From Curvibacter lanceolatus ATCC 14669 (GTDB lineage: Bacteria > Pseudomonadota > Gammaproteobacteria > Burkholderiales > Burkholderiaceae_C): a stretch of 64,000 nt of DNA. Both the position numbers and the translations under genes were made by a program. A model generated the notes under the pieces. The model made no database searches. It was not told where the DNA came from and saw nothing but the letters and a program-made list of their open reading frames with translations. Numbering within the stretch: position 1 is the stretch's first letter; each line of letters opens with the position of its first letter. This document shows positions 9,916 through 19,487 of this stretch, piece after piece. The DNA lies in NCBI RefSeq assembly GCF_000381265.1, contig NZ_KB906256.1, positions 186,001 through 250,000 on the forward strand, read 5' to 3'.

Positions 9916-11558
9916 GCGAAGCCGCCCTCCAGGGTCTGGCCAGCCTCTTCGGCCAGCAGCTGCACCGTGTCGCAGAACACGCGGGCCCGGTGGGCGTAGT
10001 TGTCGAACATGTCCAGGCTGGCGCAGGCCGGCGACATCAGCACCGCGTCGCCCGGCTGGGCCAGCTCGGCCGCCAGGCGCACGGCCTCGGGCAATGTGGC
10101 GCAGTTGTCGCAGCGCACACCGCTGTCTTGCAAGGCGGCAGCGATCTGCGGGCCGTCGCGGCCGATCAGCACCACGGCGCGGGCAAAGCGGCTGACCGGC
10201 TCGGCCAGGGGCGAGAAATCCTGCCCCTTGCCGTCGCCGCCCAGGATGACCACCAGGCGCCGGTCGGCGCCCAGGCCCTGAAGGGCCGCCACGGTGGCGC
10301 CCACATTGGTGCCCTTGCTGTCGTCAAAGTATTCAACCTCGCGCACCAGGGCCACCGACTCGACCCGGTGCGGCTCGCCCAGGTATTCGCGCAGGCCATA
10401 CAGCATGGGGCCGATGGCGCAGCCGGCCGCGCTGGCCAGCGCCAGCGCCGCCAGGGCGTTGGTGGCGTTGTGGCGGCCGCGGATGCGCAGGGCATCGGCG
10501 GGCATCAGGCGCTGGATGTGCAGTTCTTCGGCTTCGTCCTTGCGGCGCTTGCGGGTTTCGTCGGCCTCGAGTGCGCGCACCAGCCAGGCCATGCCGTTGA
10601 CCACCTCGATGCCGAAATCGCCCGGGCGCTGCGGCATGCCGGCACCGAAGGTGACGTGGGCGCGGATCTGGGGTTTTTGCAGCTTGACCCGCTGCGGCGC
10701 CGGCAGCATGGCCATGACCGCCGCATCGTCGCGGTTGAGCACCATCAGCGAGCGCTCGCCGAACACCCGGGCCTTGGCCTGGGCATAGGCCTGCAGGCTG
10801 CCATGCCAGTCGAGGTGGTCTTGCGTGACGTTGAGCACGGTGGCCGCGGTGGGCTCGAAGCCGGTGATGCCGTCGAGCTGGAAGCTGGACAGCTCCAGCA
10901 CCCAGACCTGGGGCAAGGTGCCGGCGTCCAGGTGCTGTTGCAGCGTGTCGAGCAAGGTGGGGCCGATGTTGCCGGCCACGGCCACGGTCTTGCCGGCACG
11001 CTCGACCAGTTGTCCGGTCAGCGAGGTGACGGTGGTCTTGCCGTTGGTGCCGGTGATGGCCAGCACGGCCGGGGTGTAGGCCTTGCGGGCAGGCGCAGGT
11101 GCCTCGGCTTCGGGCGGAAGGTCGGAAGAAGGATGGGTCGGGCCGTCTGACGGGAGTTCAGCGGGGGTGTCAATCACCACCTCAGGCACATCTGTCACCA
11201 CAGGCAGCTCGGCCAGTTGCGCCAGCGCGTGGGTGAACAGGCTCAGTTCGCCCCCCACCCACAGTCCGACGGCGCGCGCCGGTTCACAGACCGCGGCCAC
11301 CGAGGCCGGCGACAGGCCGGGCGAGCGGAACACGGCACGCACATCGGTGCCTTCGACCAGCGCGGCGCTGAAGGGGCCGCCCACAAAGCGCACCTCGGGC
11401 CATTCGGCGTGCAGGGTGGCCAGTTGCGGCGGCTGTTCGCGGGTGTCGGCCACGGTCACGCGGGCACCCTGACGCGCGCACCAGCGCGCCATCGCCAGGC
11501 CGGACGCGCCCAGGCCCAGGATGAGCACGTGTTGATCTTGCAGGGAGGGCTGGCTCAC
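9912..11558 (-). CDS. murD: UDP-N-acetylmuramoyl-L-alanine--D-glutamate ligase MurD
   Basis: MurD adds D-glutamate to UDP-MurNAc-L-Ala. The N-terminal motif [15 protein letters not shown], the ATP loop [13 protein letters not shown], the [11 protein letters not shown] motif, and [12 protein letters not shown] in the C-terminal domain are all present. At 548 residues it is about 50-100 residues longer than typical MurD. The surplus is mainly a Pro/Glu-rich insertion (about residues 118-163) between the UDP-binding and ATP-binding domains, plus a short charged KRRKDEAEE insertion further on. Both look like flexible surface loops, so activity should be intact. The start lies just past the mraY stop. 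Confidence 0.97.
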   Translation of the reverse strand: MSQPSLQDQHVLILGLGASGLAMARWCARQGARVTVADTREQPPQLATLHAEWPEVRFVGGPFSAALVEGTDVRAVFRSPGLSPASVAAVCEPARAVGLWVGGELSLFTHALAQLAELPVVTDVPEVVIDTPAELPSDGPTHPSSDLPPEAEAPAPARKAYTPAVLAITGTNGKTTVTSLTGQLVERAGKTVAVAGNIGPTLLDTLQQHLDAGTLPQVWVLELSSFQLDGITGFEPTAATVLNVTQDHLDWHGSLQAYAQAKARVFGERSLMVLNRDDAAVMAMLPAPQRVKLQKPQIRAHVTFGAGMPQRPGDFGIEVVNGMAWLVRALEADETRKRRKDEAEELHIQRLMPADALRIRGRHNATNALAALALASAAGCAIGPMLYGLREYLGEPHRVESVALVREVEYFDDSKGTNVGATVAALQGLGADRRLVVILGGDGKGQDFSPLAEPVSRFARAVVLIGRDGPQIAAALQDSGVRCDNCATLPEAVRLAAELAQPGDAVLMSPACASLDMFDNYAHRARVFCDTVQLLAEEAGQTLEGGFA

Positions 11559-11561
11559 GGC

Positions 11562-12740
11562 TTACCTCAGCTTCAGGGTGGTCAGGCCCAGCAGGCACAG
11601 CAGCATGGTGATGATCCAGAAGCGGACCACGACCTGGGTCTCTTTCCAGCCACACTTTTCGAAGTGGTGGTGCAGCGGCGCCATCTTGAGCAGGCGCCGG
11701 CCTTCGCCGTACTTGCGCTTGGTGTACTTGAACCAGCTCACCTGCAGCATCACCGACAGGGCTTCGACCACGAAGATGCCGCCCATGATAGCCAGCACCA
11801 CTTCCTGGCGCACGATGATGGCGATCGTGCCCAGCGCACCGCCCAGGGCCAGGGCCCCGACGTCACCCATGAAGACCTGGGCCGGGTGGGTGTTGAACCA
11901 CAAAAAAGCCAGGCCGGCACCGGCCATGGCCGAGCAGAAGATCAGCAGCTCGCCCGAGCCCGGGATGTGCGGGAACAGCAGGTATTTGCTGTAGACCGCG
12001 CTGCCCGTGACGTAGGCGAACACGCCCAGCGACGAGCCCACCATCACCACCGGCATGATGGCCAGGCCGTCCAGCCCGTCGGTCAGGTTGACAGCGTTGC
12101 TGGAGCCGACGATCACGAGGTAGGTCAGGATCACGAAGCCAAACACGCCCAGTGGGTAGCTGACCTCTTTGAAGAAGGGCAGCAGCAGGCCGGCCTTGGG
12201 CGGCAGGTTGACGTCAAAGCCCGAGCGCACCCAGGTGATGAACAACTCCAGCACGCGCAGGTTGGACACCTCGGAGATGCTGAACACCAGGTACAGCGCC
12301 GCCAGCAGGCCGATCACCGATTGCCAGAAATACTTTTCGCGTGAGCGCATGCCCTCGGGGTCTTTGTTGACCACCTTGCGCCAGTCGTCCACCCAGCCGA
12401 TGGCGCCAAAGCCCAGCGTGACCAGCAGCACGATCCAGACGAAGCGGTTGCTCAGGTCCGACCACAGCAGGGTCGAGATGGCGATCGACAGCAGGATCAG
12501 CACGCCGCCCATGGTGGGGGTGCCGCTCTTGCTGAGGTGGCTTTCCATGGCGTAGCCGCGGATCGGCTGGCCGATCTTCAGGGCCCGCAGGCGGCGGATC
12601 ACGGCGGGGCCGGCCAGCAGGCCGATCAGCAAGGCGGTGGTGGCGCCCATGACGGCGCGAAAGGTCAGGTACTGGAACACCCGGAAAAATCCGAACTCGG
12701 GCGACAGCGTCTGCAACCATTGGGCAAGACTCAGCAGCAT
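11562..12740 (-). CDS. mraY: Phospho-N-acetylmuramoyl-pentapeptide-transferase MraY
   Basis: MraY attaches phospho-MurNAc-pentapeptide to undecaprenyl phosphate, forming lipid I. It is an integral membrane protein with about ten helices; at 392 residues it matches the betaproteobacterial form. Motifs include KSGTPTMGG near residue 70, [10 protein letters not shown] near residue 200, [20 protein letters not shown] with the Mg-binding Asp, and [13 protein letters not shown] near the C terminus. It begins 30 bp after murF and ends 3 bp before murD. Confidence 0.98.
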   Translation of the reverse strand: MLLSLAQWLQTLSPEFGFFRVFQYLTFRAVMGATTALLIGLLAGPAVIRRLRALKIGQPIRGYAMESHLSKSGTPTMGGVLILLSIAISTLLWSDLSNRFVWIVLLVTLGFGAIGWVDDWRKVVNKDPEGMRSREKYFWQSVIGLLAALYLVFSISEVSNLRVLELFITWVRSGFDVNLPPKAGLLLPFFKEVSYPLGVFGFVILTYLVIVGSSNAVNLTDGLDGLAIMPVVMVGSSLGVFAYVTGSAVYSKYLLFPHIPGSGELLIFCSAMAGAGLAFLWFNTHPAQVFMGDVGALALGGALGTIAIIVRQEVVLAIMGGIFVVEALSVMLQVSWFKYTKRKYGEGRRLLKMAPLHHHFEKCGWKETQVVVRFWIITMLLCLLGLTTLKLR

Positions 12741-12770
12741 GGTTGCTTCTCCTCAAATACAAACACAGTC

Positions 12771-14207
12771 TCAGGCGAGCGGCGCATGGGGCACCTCCTG
12801 AGCGGGGCGGGTGGCGGCTTCGATCGCCGCGATCACGCGCTCCATCTTCATGAAACGAGACCCCTTCACCAGCACCGAGGCATGGGCCGGTAAGGCGGCC
12901 AGCACCTCGTCGCGCAAGGCGTCGAAATCGGTGAAATGCCGGCCCCCCGCAAAGGCGCGGGTGGTTTCGGCGGTCAACTCGCCCAGCGTCAGCACCTGGT
13001 CGATGCCACGCTCGCGGGCGTAGGCGCCGACCTCGGCGTGGAAGGCCGGGCCCTGCTCGCCCACCTCGCCGAAATCGCCCAGCACCAGCAGGCGTGGGGC
13101 CGGCAGGCTGATCAGCACATCGATGGCGGCGCGCACCGAATCGGGGTTGGCGTTGTAGGTGTCGTCCACCACGGTCAGCGGATGGGCGGGGGCGCCCTCG
13201 CCCTCGCCCAACACGGCCTGCCAGGCGCGCGAGCGACCTTTGACCGGGGTGAAGGCGGCAATGCCTTGCTCGATGGCGGCCACCGGCACGCCGGCGCCCA
13301 GCGCGCAGGCCACGGTGGCCAGCGAGTTGCGCACGTTGTGCAGGCCGGCCAGGGCCAGGGTGTAGTTCAGCGCGCCGGCCGGGCTGTGCACCTGCACGGC
13401 CCAGGCCGCGCCGGTCCAGCGGGCCGAGCCGAGCGTGACCTCGGCGGCCACGCCGTCGGTGGCCGAGAAGCGCAGCAGCCGAGCCGCCGGGCCGGCCAGG
13501 CCGGCCCACAACTCGGCATAAGGCTCGTCGGCCGGGAACACCGCCACGCCACCAGCAGGCAGCTGGGTCAGCACCTGGCCGTTTTCGCGCGCCACGGCTT
13601 CCACCGTGCCCATGAACTCCTGGTGCTCGCGCTGGGCGTTGTTGACCAGGGCCACGGTGGGGCGGGCCAGCGGGGCCAGGTAGGCGATCTCGCCGGGGTG
13701 GTTCATGCCCAGTTCGACCACGGCGGCTTGGTGACCAGGGCGCAGGCGCAACAGGGTCAGCGGCACCCCGATGTCGTTGTTGAAATTGCCGGCCGTGGCC
13801 AGCGCGGCCTCGCCCCAGTGGGCGCGCAGCACCGAGGCCAGCATCTGGGTGGTGGTGGTCTTGCCATTGCTGCCGGTGACCGCGATCAGCGGGCCGGTGA
13901 AACGCTGGCGCCAGGCAGCCGCCAGCGTGCCCAGGGCCAGGCGGCTGTCGGCCACCTCGACACCGCTCAGGCCGGCCGCGCTCAGGCCACGTTCGGCCAG
14001 GGCGGCGCTGGCGCCGGCTGCGGCGGCCTGGGGCAGGAAGTCGTGGGCGTCGAAGCGCTCGCCGCGCAGGGCCACGAACAGGTCACCGGCCTGCAGCGTG
14101 CGGGTGTCGGTGTGCACCCGCTGCAAAGGGGTGTCGGGCTGGCCCAGCAGGCGCGCGCCGGGCAAGGCGGCGGCCACTTCAGCCAGGGTGAGCATGCAGG
14201 TCGTCAA
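12771..14207 (-). CDS. murF: UDP-N-acetylmuramoyl-tripeptide--D-alanyl-D-alanine ligase MurF
   Basis: MurF adds the D-Ala-D-Ala dipeptide and completes the pentapeptide precursor. The 478-residue protein has VHTDTRTLQAGDLFVALRGERFD at the N terminus, the ATP loop VTGSNGKTTTTQM, ELGMNHPGEI and VVDDTYNANPDSVRAAI, all typical. The ATG at 14207 overlaps the murE stop (ATGA). A second in-frame ATG four codons later is also possible. Confidence 0.97.
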   Translation of the reverse strand: MTTCMLTLAEVAAALPGARLLGQPDTPLQRVHTDTRTLQAGDLFVALRGERFDAHDFLPQAAAAGASAALAERGLSAAGLSGVEVADSRLALGTLAAAWRQRFTGPLIAVTGSNGKTTTTQMLASVLRAHWGEAALATAGNFNNDIGVPLTLLRLRPGHQAAVVELGMNHPGEIAYLAPLARPTVALVNNAQREHQEFMGTVEAVARENGQVLTQLPAGGVAVFPADEPYAELWAGLAGPAARLLRFSATDGVAAEVTLGSARWTGAAWAVQVHSPAGALNYTLALAGLHNVRNSLATVACALGAGVPVAAIEQGIAAFTPVKGRSRAWQAVLGEGEGAPAHPLTVVDDTYNANPDSVRAAIDVLISLPAPRLLVLGDFGEVGEQGPAFHAEVGAYARERGIDQVLTLGELTAETTRAFAGGRHFTDFDALRDEVLAALPAHASVLVKGSRFMKMERVIAAIEAATRPAQEVPHAPLA

Positions 14208-15727
14208 AGGCCTTCTCCGTTGTGGCGCAGGGCCTCTTCAATGATTTGGTGGTCGGAGAACGGCAGGCGCACGCCTTCGATCTCCTGGTAGGCCTCGTGG
14301 CCCTTGCCCGCCACCAGCACCACATCGGCCGGAGCGGCCTGGGCCAGCACCTCGCGGATGGCGGCGGCGCGGTCCACCTGCACCTCCACGCAGTCGCGGT
14401 GGCTCAGGCCCAGCAGGATCTGGCTGATGATGAGTTCGGGCTTTTCGAAGCGCGGGTTGTCGCTGGTCACCATGACCGCATCGGCGTGCCTTTCGGCCAC
14501 CGCGGCCATCAGCGGGCGCTTGATCGGGTCGCGGTCGCCGCCACAGCCGAACACGCACCACAGGCGGCCACCGCGCTCGGTCGCTGCCGGGCGCAGGGCC
14601 TGCAAGGCTTTTTCGAGGGCATCGGGGGTGTGGGCGTAGTCCACCACCACCAGGGGCTGGCCGTCGCCGCCGCGGCAATCCATGCGGCCGGGCACGGGCA
14701 GCAGGGTCTGGCAGACCGCCACCGCGTCGGCCAGGGGCACGCCCAGCGCGCGCTGGGCCGCGATCACGCCCAGCAGATTGCTGACGTTGTAGGCGCCGAT
14801 CAGCGCGGTGTGCAGGGTGTGGCTGTGCTCACCCTCGTGGATCTCGAAGCTGAGGCCGCGCGCGCCATGGCGCAGGCCGCTGGCGCGCAGGCGGGCGGGC
14901 GCATTCAGCGACACAGTCCAGAGGTCGAGGGGGCTGGCCTGCAGGCGCTCGGCCAGCGCGGCGCCCTGGGCATCGTCCACATTGAGCACGGCGGCCTGCA
15001 GGCCGGGCCAGCTGAACAGCGCCTCTTTGGCCTGCCAGTAGGCGGCCATGCTGCCGTGGTAGTCCAGGTGGTCCTGGGTGAAATTGCTGAACAGGGCCAC
15101 GCGCACGCGGCAGCCATCGAGCCGGTGCTCGGCCAGGCCGATGGAAGACGCCTCGATGGCACAGGCCTTCAGGCCCTGGGCCACGAAGCGGCGCAACTGG
15201 CGTTGCAGCAGCACCGGGTCGGGGGTGGTCATGCCCGTGCCGCTGATGTGGGCCAGGGGGTCGATCGCGCCCGGGGCGGGCACGCGGCCGGTGCCCAGGG
15301 TGCCGACCATGGCGCAGGGGTGGGCCACGGCGGCCGGCAGGTTGGACAGGGCCTGGGCCAGCCACCAGGCGGTGGAGGTCTTGCCGTTGGTGCCGGTGAT
15401 GGCCAGCAGGTCGATCTGCTCGCTGGGGTGTTCAAACCACTGGGCGGCAATCAGGCCGGTGGCGGCCTTGAGACCTTCGAAACGGGCCACGGGCGCGTCG
15501 GTGGGCCAATCGGCCAGGGCTTCGACACCGCTGTCTTCGACCACACAGGCGACCGCGCCCTGGGCCAGGGCAGCGCGCACATAACGGCGCCCGTCGGTGG
15601 CGGCACCGGGCCAGGCGATGAAGGCCGCACCGGGGCTGAGCTGGCGGCTGTCGGGCACGATGTCGGTGGCGCCCTGGGCGCGCAGCCAGGACACCAGCTC
15701 GGCGGGGCTGTGGAGGGGCTTCAGCAT
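14204..15727 (-). CDS. murE: UDP-MurNAc-L-Ala-D-Glu--meso-diaminopimelate ligase MurE
   Basis: MurE adds the third stem residue. I chose the ATG at 15727, which overlaps the ftsI stop (TGATG) and gives 507 residues; the much longer open frame upstream is an ftsI shadow. The ATP loop [13 protein letters not shown] and the catalytic domain motif VVVDYAHTPDALEKAL are present. The DNPR signature (TSDNPRFEKP, near residue 415) is the motif that selects meso-diaminopimelate rather than lysine, so the wall should be A1-gamma mDAP type. That agrees with dapF at 32749-33624. Confidence 0.98.
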   Translation of the reverse strand: MLKPLHSPAELVSWLRAQGATDIVPDSRQLSPGAAFIAWPGAATDGRRYVRAALAQGAVACVVEDSGVEALADWPTDAPVARFEGLKAATGLIAAQWFEHPSEQIDLLAITGTNGKTSTAWWLAQALSNLPAAVAHPCAMVGTLGTGRVPAPGAIDPLAHISGTGMTTPDPVLLQRQLRRFVAQGLKACAIEASSIGLAEHRLDGCRVRVALFSNFTQDHLDYHGSMAAYWQAKEALFSWPGLQAAVLNVDDAQGAALAERLQASPLDLWTVSLNAPARLRASGLRHGARGLSFEIHEGEHSHTLHTALIGAYNVSNLLGVIAAQRALGVPLADAVAVCQTLLPVPGRMDCRGGDGQPLVVVDYAHTPDALEKALQALRPAATERGGRLWCVFGCGGDRDPIKRPLMAAVAERHADAVMVTSDNPRFEKPELIISQILLGLSHRDCVEVQVDRAAAIREVLAQAAPADVVLVAGKGHEAYQEIEGVRLPFSDHQIIEEALRHNGEGL

Positions 15728-17460
15728 CAGAAGGACTCCTCGACTTCCTTGGCCACGATCTGCGGCTTGACCGACAGGTCGGGCTGCACACCCATCATGC
15801 GCAGGGTCTGCTGCACCACCTCGCTGAACACCGGGGCGGCCACGGTGCCGCCGTAGTACTGGCCGGCGCTGGGCTCGTCGACCATCACGCCCACGATGAT
15901 GCGGGGCTTGTCGATGGGCGCCATGCCCGTGAACCACGAGCGGTATTTGTTGCTGGCATAGCCCTTGCCCACCTGCTTGTGCGCCGTGCCCGACTTGCCG
16001 CCGACCGAGTAGCCCACGGTCTGGGCCTTCATGCCGGTGCCGCCCGGGCCGGCCGCCATCTGCAGCATCTTGCGCACCGCAGTGGCGGTCTGGGGCGAGA
16101 ACACCTTGACGCCGCTGGCGCGGTTGTCGTTCTTGAGGATGGTGGCGGGGATGATCTCGCCGTCGTGGGCAAACGCGGTGTACGAACGCACCATCTGGAA
16201 CAGCGAGGCCGACAGGCCATAGCCGTAGGACATGGTGGCCTGCTCGATGGGGCGCCAGCTCTTGTAGGGGCGCACCCGGCCCGACACGGCGCCGGGGAAG
16301 GAGATCTGCGGCTTCTGGCCGAAACCAAGCGCGGAGTAGGTGTCCCACATCTCGTGCGGGCTCATGCGCTGGGCGATCTTGGTGGCGCCCACGTTGCTCG
16401 ACTTCTGGATCACGCCCTCGACCGTCAGCACGCCGTAGTTGTGGGTGTCGGTGATGGTCGATCCGGTGATGGTGAGGCGGCCCGGGGTGGTGTCGATGAT
16501 GGTCTGGGGCGTGATGCGGCCCGCCTCCAGCGCCATGCCGACGGTGATCGGCTTCATGGTCGAGCCGGGCTCGAAGGTGTCGGTCAGGGCGCGGTTGCGC
16601 AGCTGCTCGCCGCTCAGGTTCTGGCGCTTGTCGGGCTGGTAGCTGGGGTAGTTGGCCAGGGCCAGCACCTCGCCGGTGCTGGAGTCGATCACCACCACGC
16701 TGCCCGCCTTGGCCTTGTTGGCGATCACCGCCTCACGCAGGCGCTGGTAGGCAAAGAACTGCACCTTGCTGTCGATGCTGAGTTCGATGTCGCGGCCATC
16801 CATCGGGGGAATCTGCTCGCCCACGTCTTCCACCACGCGGCCCAGGCGGTCCTTGATCACGCGGCGCGAACCGGGCTTGCCGCCCAGGTCCTTGTTGAAG
16901 GCCAGCTCGATGCCTTCCTGGCCCTGGTCTTCGACATTGGTGAAGCCGACCACGTGGGCCGCGCTTTCGCCTTCGGGGTACTGGCGCTTGTATTCCTTGC
17001 GCTGGTAGATGCCCTTGATGCCGAGCTCGGCCACCTTGCGGGCCACGGGCTCGTCCACCTGGCGCTTGATCCAGACAAAGGTCTTGTCTTCGTCTTCGAG
17101 CTTCTTGTTGAGCTCGGCCAGAGGCATCTCGATCAGGCGAGCCAGCTCGCGCAGCTTGACCGGGTCGCGGTCGACGTCTTCGGGAATGGCCCACAGGCTG
17201 GGCGCCGGCACGCTGGAGGCCAGGATCAGGCCATTGCGGTCCAGGATGCGGCCCCGGCTGGCCGGCAGCTCGAGCGTGCGGGCGAAACGCACCTCACCCT
17301 GGCGCTGGAAGAAGGCATTGGCCACCACCTGGATGTAGGCCGCACGGGCGGCCAGGCCGAGAAAGCCCAGCGCCACCACCGCGACGATGAATTTGCTGCG
17401 CCAGACCGGGGTCTTGCTGGCCAGCAAGGGACTGGAGGTGTAGAGCACGCTGCGGCTCAT
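15727..17460 (-). CDS. ftsI: Septal peptidoglycan transpeptidase FtsI (PBP3)
   Basis: FtsI is the class B penicillin-binding protein that cross-links septal peptidoglycan. The 577-residue product has a short cytoplasmic tail and one N-terminal membrane helix (about residues 22-42), then the PBP dimer domain starting at RGRILDRNG. The transpeptidase domain carries STMK (within FEPGSTMKPI, nucleophile Ser near 300), SSN (QKSSNVGATK) and KSGT (GGKSGTAHK). All three active-site motifs are intact. Start and stop overlap ftsL and murE. Confidence 0.98.
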   Translation of the reverse strand: MSRSVLYTSSPLLASKTPVWRSKFIVAVVALGFLGLAARAAYIQVVANAFFQRQGEVRFARTLELPASRGRILDRNGLILASSVPAPSLWAIPEDVDRDPVKLRELARLIEMPLAELNKKLEDEDKTFVWIKRQVDEPVARKVAELGIKGIYQRKEYKRQYPEGESAAHVVGFTNVEDQGQEGIELAFNKDLGGKPGSRRVIKDRLGRVVEDVGEQIPPMDGRDIELSIDSKVQFFAYQRLREAVIANKAKAGSVVVIDSSTGEVLALANYPSYQPDKRQNLSGEQLRNRALTDTFEPGSTMKPITVGMALEAGRITPQTIIDTTPGRLTITGSTITDTHNYGVLTVEGVIQKSSNVGATKIAQRMSPHEMWDTYSALGFGQKPQISFPGAVSGRVRPYKSWRPIEQATMSYGYGLSASLFQMVRSYTAFAHDGEIIPATILKNDNRASGVKVFSPQTATAVRKMLQMAAGPGGTGMKAQTVGYSVGGKSGTAHKQVGKGYASNKYRSWFTGMAPIDKPRIIVGVMVDEPSAGQYYGGTVAAPVFSEVVQQTLRMMGVQPDLSVKPQIVAKEVEESF

Positions 17461-17756
17461 GGCTTGCCCCCTGCCCCGTCAGTCTGAGCATTGCCGCCGT
17501 ACTGCACGTACTGGGTGATCGACGGCGCGGCATTGCGCATCTGCAGCTGCGTGCGCGCCAGCCGTTCGATGCGCGAGGGCGTGGCCTGGGCCCGCTTCTC
17601 GACTTGCAGGCGGTCGTTCTCGAGTTCGATCTTGCGCGCCTCGGCCTGGGCCTTGTCCAGCGCCATGAACAGGCGACGCGACTCATACTGGTTGTGCACC
17701 AGGTACAGCGCGCTGAGCACGATGGCCACCAGCAGGACCAGGTTGAGGCGGGTCAC
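17457..17756 (-). CDS. ftsL: Cell division protein FtsL
   Basis: FtsL is a small bitopic protein of the FtsQLB complex. I chose the GTG at 17756 ([19 protein letters not shown]...), giving 99 residues, because the transmembrane helix then begins at about residue 4. A leucine-zipper-like periplasmic coiled coil follows (ALDKAQAEARKIELENDRLQ). A GGGGAG ribosome binding site lies eight bases upstream. The open frame extends further upstream only inside rsmH. The stop overlaps the ftsI ATG (ATGA). The GTG itself overlaps the stop of a 22-codon open frame described separately. Confidence 0.93.
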   Translation of the reverse strand: MTRLNLVLLVAIVLSALYLVHNQYESRRLFMALDKAQAEARKIELENDRLQVEKRAQATPSRIERLARTQLQMRNAAPSITQYVQYGGNAQTDGAGGKP

Positions 17757-17821
17757 GCGCGCAGCTCCCCGCAGCCGGCGGCGGCAGCCAGGGCGAGCTC
17801 GGGCAAGCGCCAGGCGCTCAT
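17753..17821 (-). CDS. 22-codon open frame bridging rsmH and ftsL (possible coupling peptide)
   Basis: The rsmH stop is part of ATGA. The ATG of that quartet opens a 22-codon frame (begins [10 protein letters not shown], ends GELRA), and its TGA overlaps the ftsL GTG start as GTGA. A GGAGG sequence lies four bases before the ATG, inside the last rsmH codons. Ribosomes finishing rsmH could therefore translate this frame and arrive at ftsL, which also has its own GGGGAG inside the frame. Whether the peptide is made or has a function is unknown; coupling is an inference from the overlapping codons. Confidence 0.35.
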   Translation of the reverse strand: MSAWRLPELALAAAAGCGELRA

Positions 17822-18744
17822 GCCACCTCCGTGCGTTGGGCCACCCGCATGATGGCGCTGCGTGCGCGTGGGTTGCGAGCCACTTCGGCCTCACCGGGCT
17901 TGATGCGGTCGAGCGCCTCGAATTTCATGGGCTGAGGTGCAGCAAAGGGGGCACGGCGGTCGTACACCTCTTTGGAGTGCTTGGCCACGAACTGCTTGAC
18001 GATGCGGTCTTCCAGCGAATGGAAGCTGATCACCGCCAGCCGTCCGCCGGGCGCCAGCACCGACAGCGAAGCCTCTAGCGCTTGTTGCAGCTCTTCAAGC
18101 TCGGCGTTGATGAAAATCCGAAGAGCCTGAAATGTGCGCGTTGCAGGGTTCTGGCCCTGCTCGCGGGTTTTGACCGTGCCAGCCACGAGCTCGGCCAGCT
18201 CGGCGGTGGTTGAAATTGGGCCCCGTTCCTGTCGGCGAGCAACAATCGCCTTTGCAATCGGAAAAGCAAACCGTTCTTCGCCGTAGTCACGTATCACCTC
18301 CGAAATCTGTTGAACCTCCGCCGTGGCCAGCCACTCGGCCACGCTCTCGCCGCGCGTGGTATCCATGCGCATGTCCAGCGGGCCATCGAAGCGGAAACTG
18401 AATCCGCGCTGCGGGTTGTCGATCTGGGGTGAGCTCACCCCCAGATCCATGAGAACACCCTGGACGCTGCCCGTCGGCAGCTCGCCCAGGTGGCAAAAAC
18501 CTTCGTGCCGGATGGAAAAACGCGCATCGGTGATGCGCGCGGCTTCCTGGATGGCATCGGGGTCTTTGTCGAATGCGATCAGCCGGTCATGCGGCCTCAG
18601 CCGCGAGAGCAGAAGGCGCGAATGGCCGCCGCGCCCGAAGGTGGCGTCCACATAGGTGGCCGGGCCGTCGGGCGGCGGGTTGCCCAGCAAGGCGTCAACC
18701 GCCTCGTCAAGCAGGACCGTGGTGTGTTGGAAAGGGTTGTCCAC
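17818..18744 (-). CDS. rsmH: 16S rRNA m4C1402 methyltransferase RsmH (MraW)
   Basis: RsmH methylates N4 of C1402 in the 16S rRNA decoding centre using SAM. The 308-residue product begins [14 protein letters not shown] after a GTG start with GAGG seven bases upstream. It contains the SAM-binding segment [27 protein letters not shown] and the C-terminal RFH-like motif [15 protein letters not shown]. It is the second gene of the dcw cluster, its usual place, and starts nine bases after the mraZ stop. Confidence 0.98.
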   Translation of the reverse strand: MDNPFQHTTVLLDEAVDALLGNPPPDGPATYVDATFGRGGHSRLLLSRLRPHDRLIAFDKDPDAIQEAARITDARFSIRHEGFCHLGELPTGSVQGVLMDLGVSSPQIDNPQRGFSFRFDGPLDMRMDTTRGESVAEWLATAEVQQISEVIRDYGEERFAFPIAKAIVARRQERGPISTTAELAELVAGTVKTREQGQNPATRTFQALRIFINAELEELQQALEASLSVLAPGGRLAVISFHSLEDRIVKQFVAKHSKEVYDRRAPFAAPQPMKFEALDRIKPGEAEVARNPRARSAIMRVAQRTEVA

Positions 18745-18753
18745 CGAGGGGCC

Positions 18754-19182
18754 TCAAAAAGAAAAGTCCTTGAAGACCTCGGGCATCTCGCCCTGCATGG
18801 CCTTGGCTTCCTGCTCGTCGTAGGTCGCCTTGTCCCAGAGCTCGAAGTGATTGCCCATGCCCAGCAGCATGGTGTCTTTGGCGATGCCGGCCGCCTGGCG
18901 CAGCTCGGGCGAAACCAGCACGCGGCCGGTACCGTCCATCTCGACGTCCATCGCGTTGCCCAGAAAGATGCGCTTCCACCACTGGGCGGACATCGGCAGC
19001 TCGGCCACGCGTTCGCGGAATTTCTCCCATTCAGGGCGCGGAAAGATCATCAGGCAGCCGTGGGGGTGCTTGGTGATGGTCAGTTGACCGGCAGCCGTCG
19101 CGCTCAGGACGTCACGATGCCGGGTCGGCACAGAAAGCCGGCCCTTCGCATCCAGACTCAGAGACGAAGCCCCTTGAAACAC
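18754..19182 (-). CDS. mraZ: Transcriptional regulator MraZ
   Basis: MraZ is a double AbrB-fold DNA-binding protein that in characterised bacteria represses its own dcw operon. At 142 residues it is normal. It begins [23 protein letters not shown] (first SpoVT/AbrB repeat, with the DAKGRLSVP motif). The second repeat appears as [19 protein letters not shown], again with the GR-V-P pattern. The start is a GTG, as in the next two genes rsmH and ftsL. Four GTGG/GTGC boxes lie in the leader about 57-90 bases upstream, matching the known MraZ target arrangement. Confidence 0.97.
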   Translation of the reverse strand: MFQGASSLSLDAKGRLSVPTRHRDVLSATAAGQLTITKHPHGCLMIFPRPEWEKFRERVAELPMSAQWWKRIFLGNAMDVEMDGTGRVLVSPELRQAAGIAKDTMLLGMGNHFELWDKATYDEQEAKAMQGEMPEVFKDFSF

Positions 19183-19238
19183 GACAGAACACCCCAGGTT
19201 GATTTCCGGCGCTCAAGTAGCGAAAACAGCTTTTGAAG

Positions 19239-19272
19239 GCACTTTTCACCACTTAATTGCACTTTTTTCCAC
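19239..19272 (-). promoter_or_regulatory. Four MraZ-type boxes at 10-bp spacing
   Basis: Read on the minus strand, GTGG, GTGC, GTGG and GTGC occur at exact 10-bp intervals, separated by A/T-rich 6-mers. Tandem GTGG-like repeats one helical turn apart are the recognised MraZ operator. The first box abuts the -10 element, so bound MraZ should block transcription of the cluster. Confidence 0.75.
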
Positions 19273-19298
19273 TGTAGCAGGAAATGCTCACGCCGCAA
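19271..19298 (-). promoter_or_regulatory. dcw cluster promoter (Pmra)
   Basis: Minus-strand -35 TTGCGG (19293-19298) and -10 TACAGT (19271-19276) are separated by 16 bp. The -10 overlaps the MraZ boxes. This would give a leader of about 80 bases before the mraZ GTG. Confidence 0.6.
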
Positions 19299-19487
19299 GG
19301 GGACTTGCCACAATTTTTTGTAATGAAATCAAGGACTTAGAGACCAAACCGAAAGTCGAGCTTGGTCAAAAATCCTTCCAGGTGAAGCACTTAGCTCAGG
19401 CTCTGAAAGTGAACTGTGAAGCTCCAGTGAAGCCCGGCAACGCGCAGCGGCCCATTGCGGGCCACCTGTGAAACCGGGCTCGAATTG

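Larger units (their letters stand above)
19183..19487. other. Intergenic region between hslU and mraZ
   Basis: About 305 bases, more AT-rich than the flanks. It holds the mraZ promoter and MraZ boxes at its mraZ end. I see no clear hslU terminator in the hslU-side half, and no convincing gene. Confidence 0.7.

Noticed and set aside
14204-16348. 714-residue MurE with an N-terminal extension
   Set aside because: The extra 207 residues are ftsI read in another frame; the ATG overlapping the ftsI stop is the right start.
19199-19471. 90-codon open frame (+) between hslU and mraZ
   Set aside because: Overlaps the mraZ promoter and MraZ boxes on the other strand, has no ribosome binding site and no recognisable protein motif.
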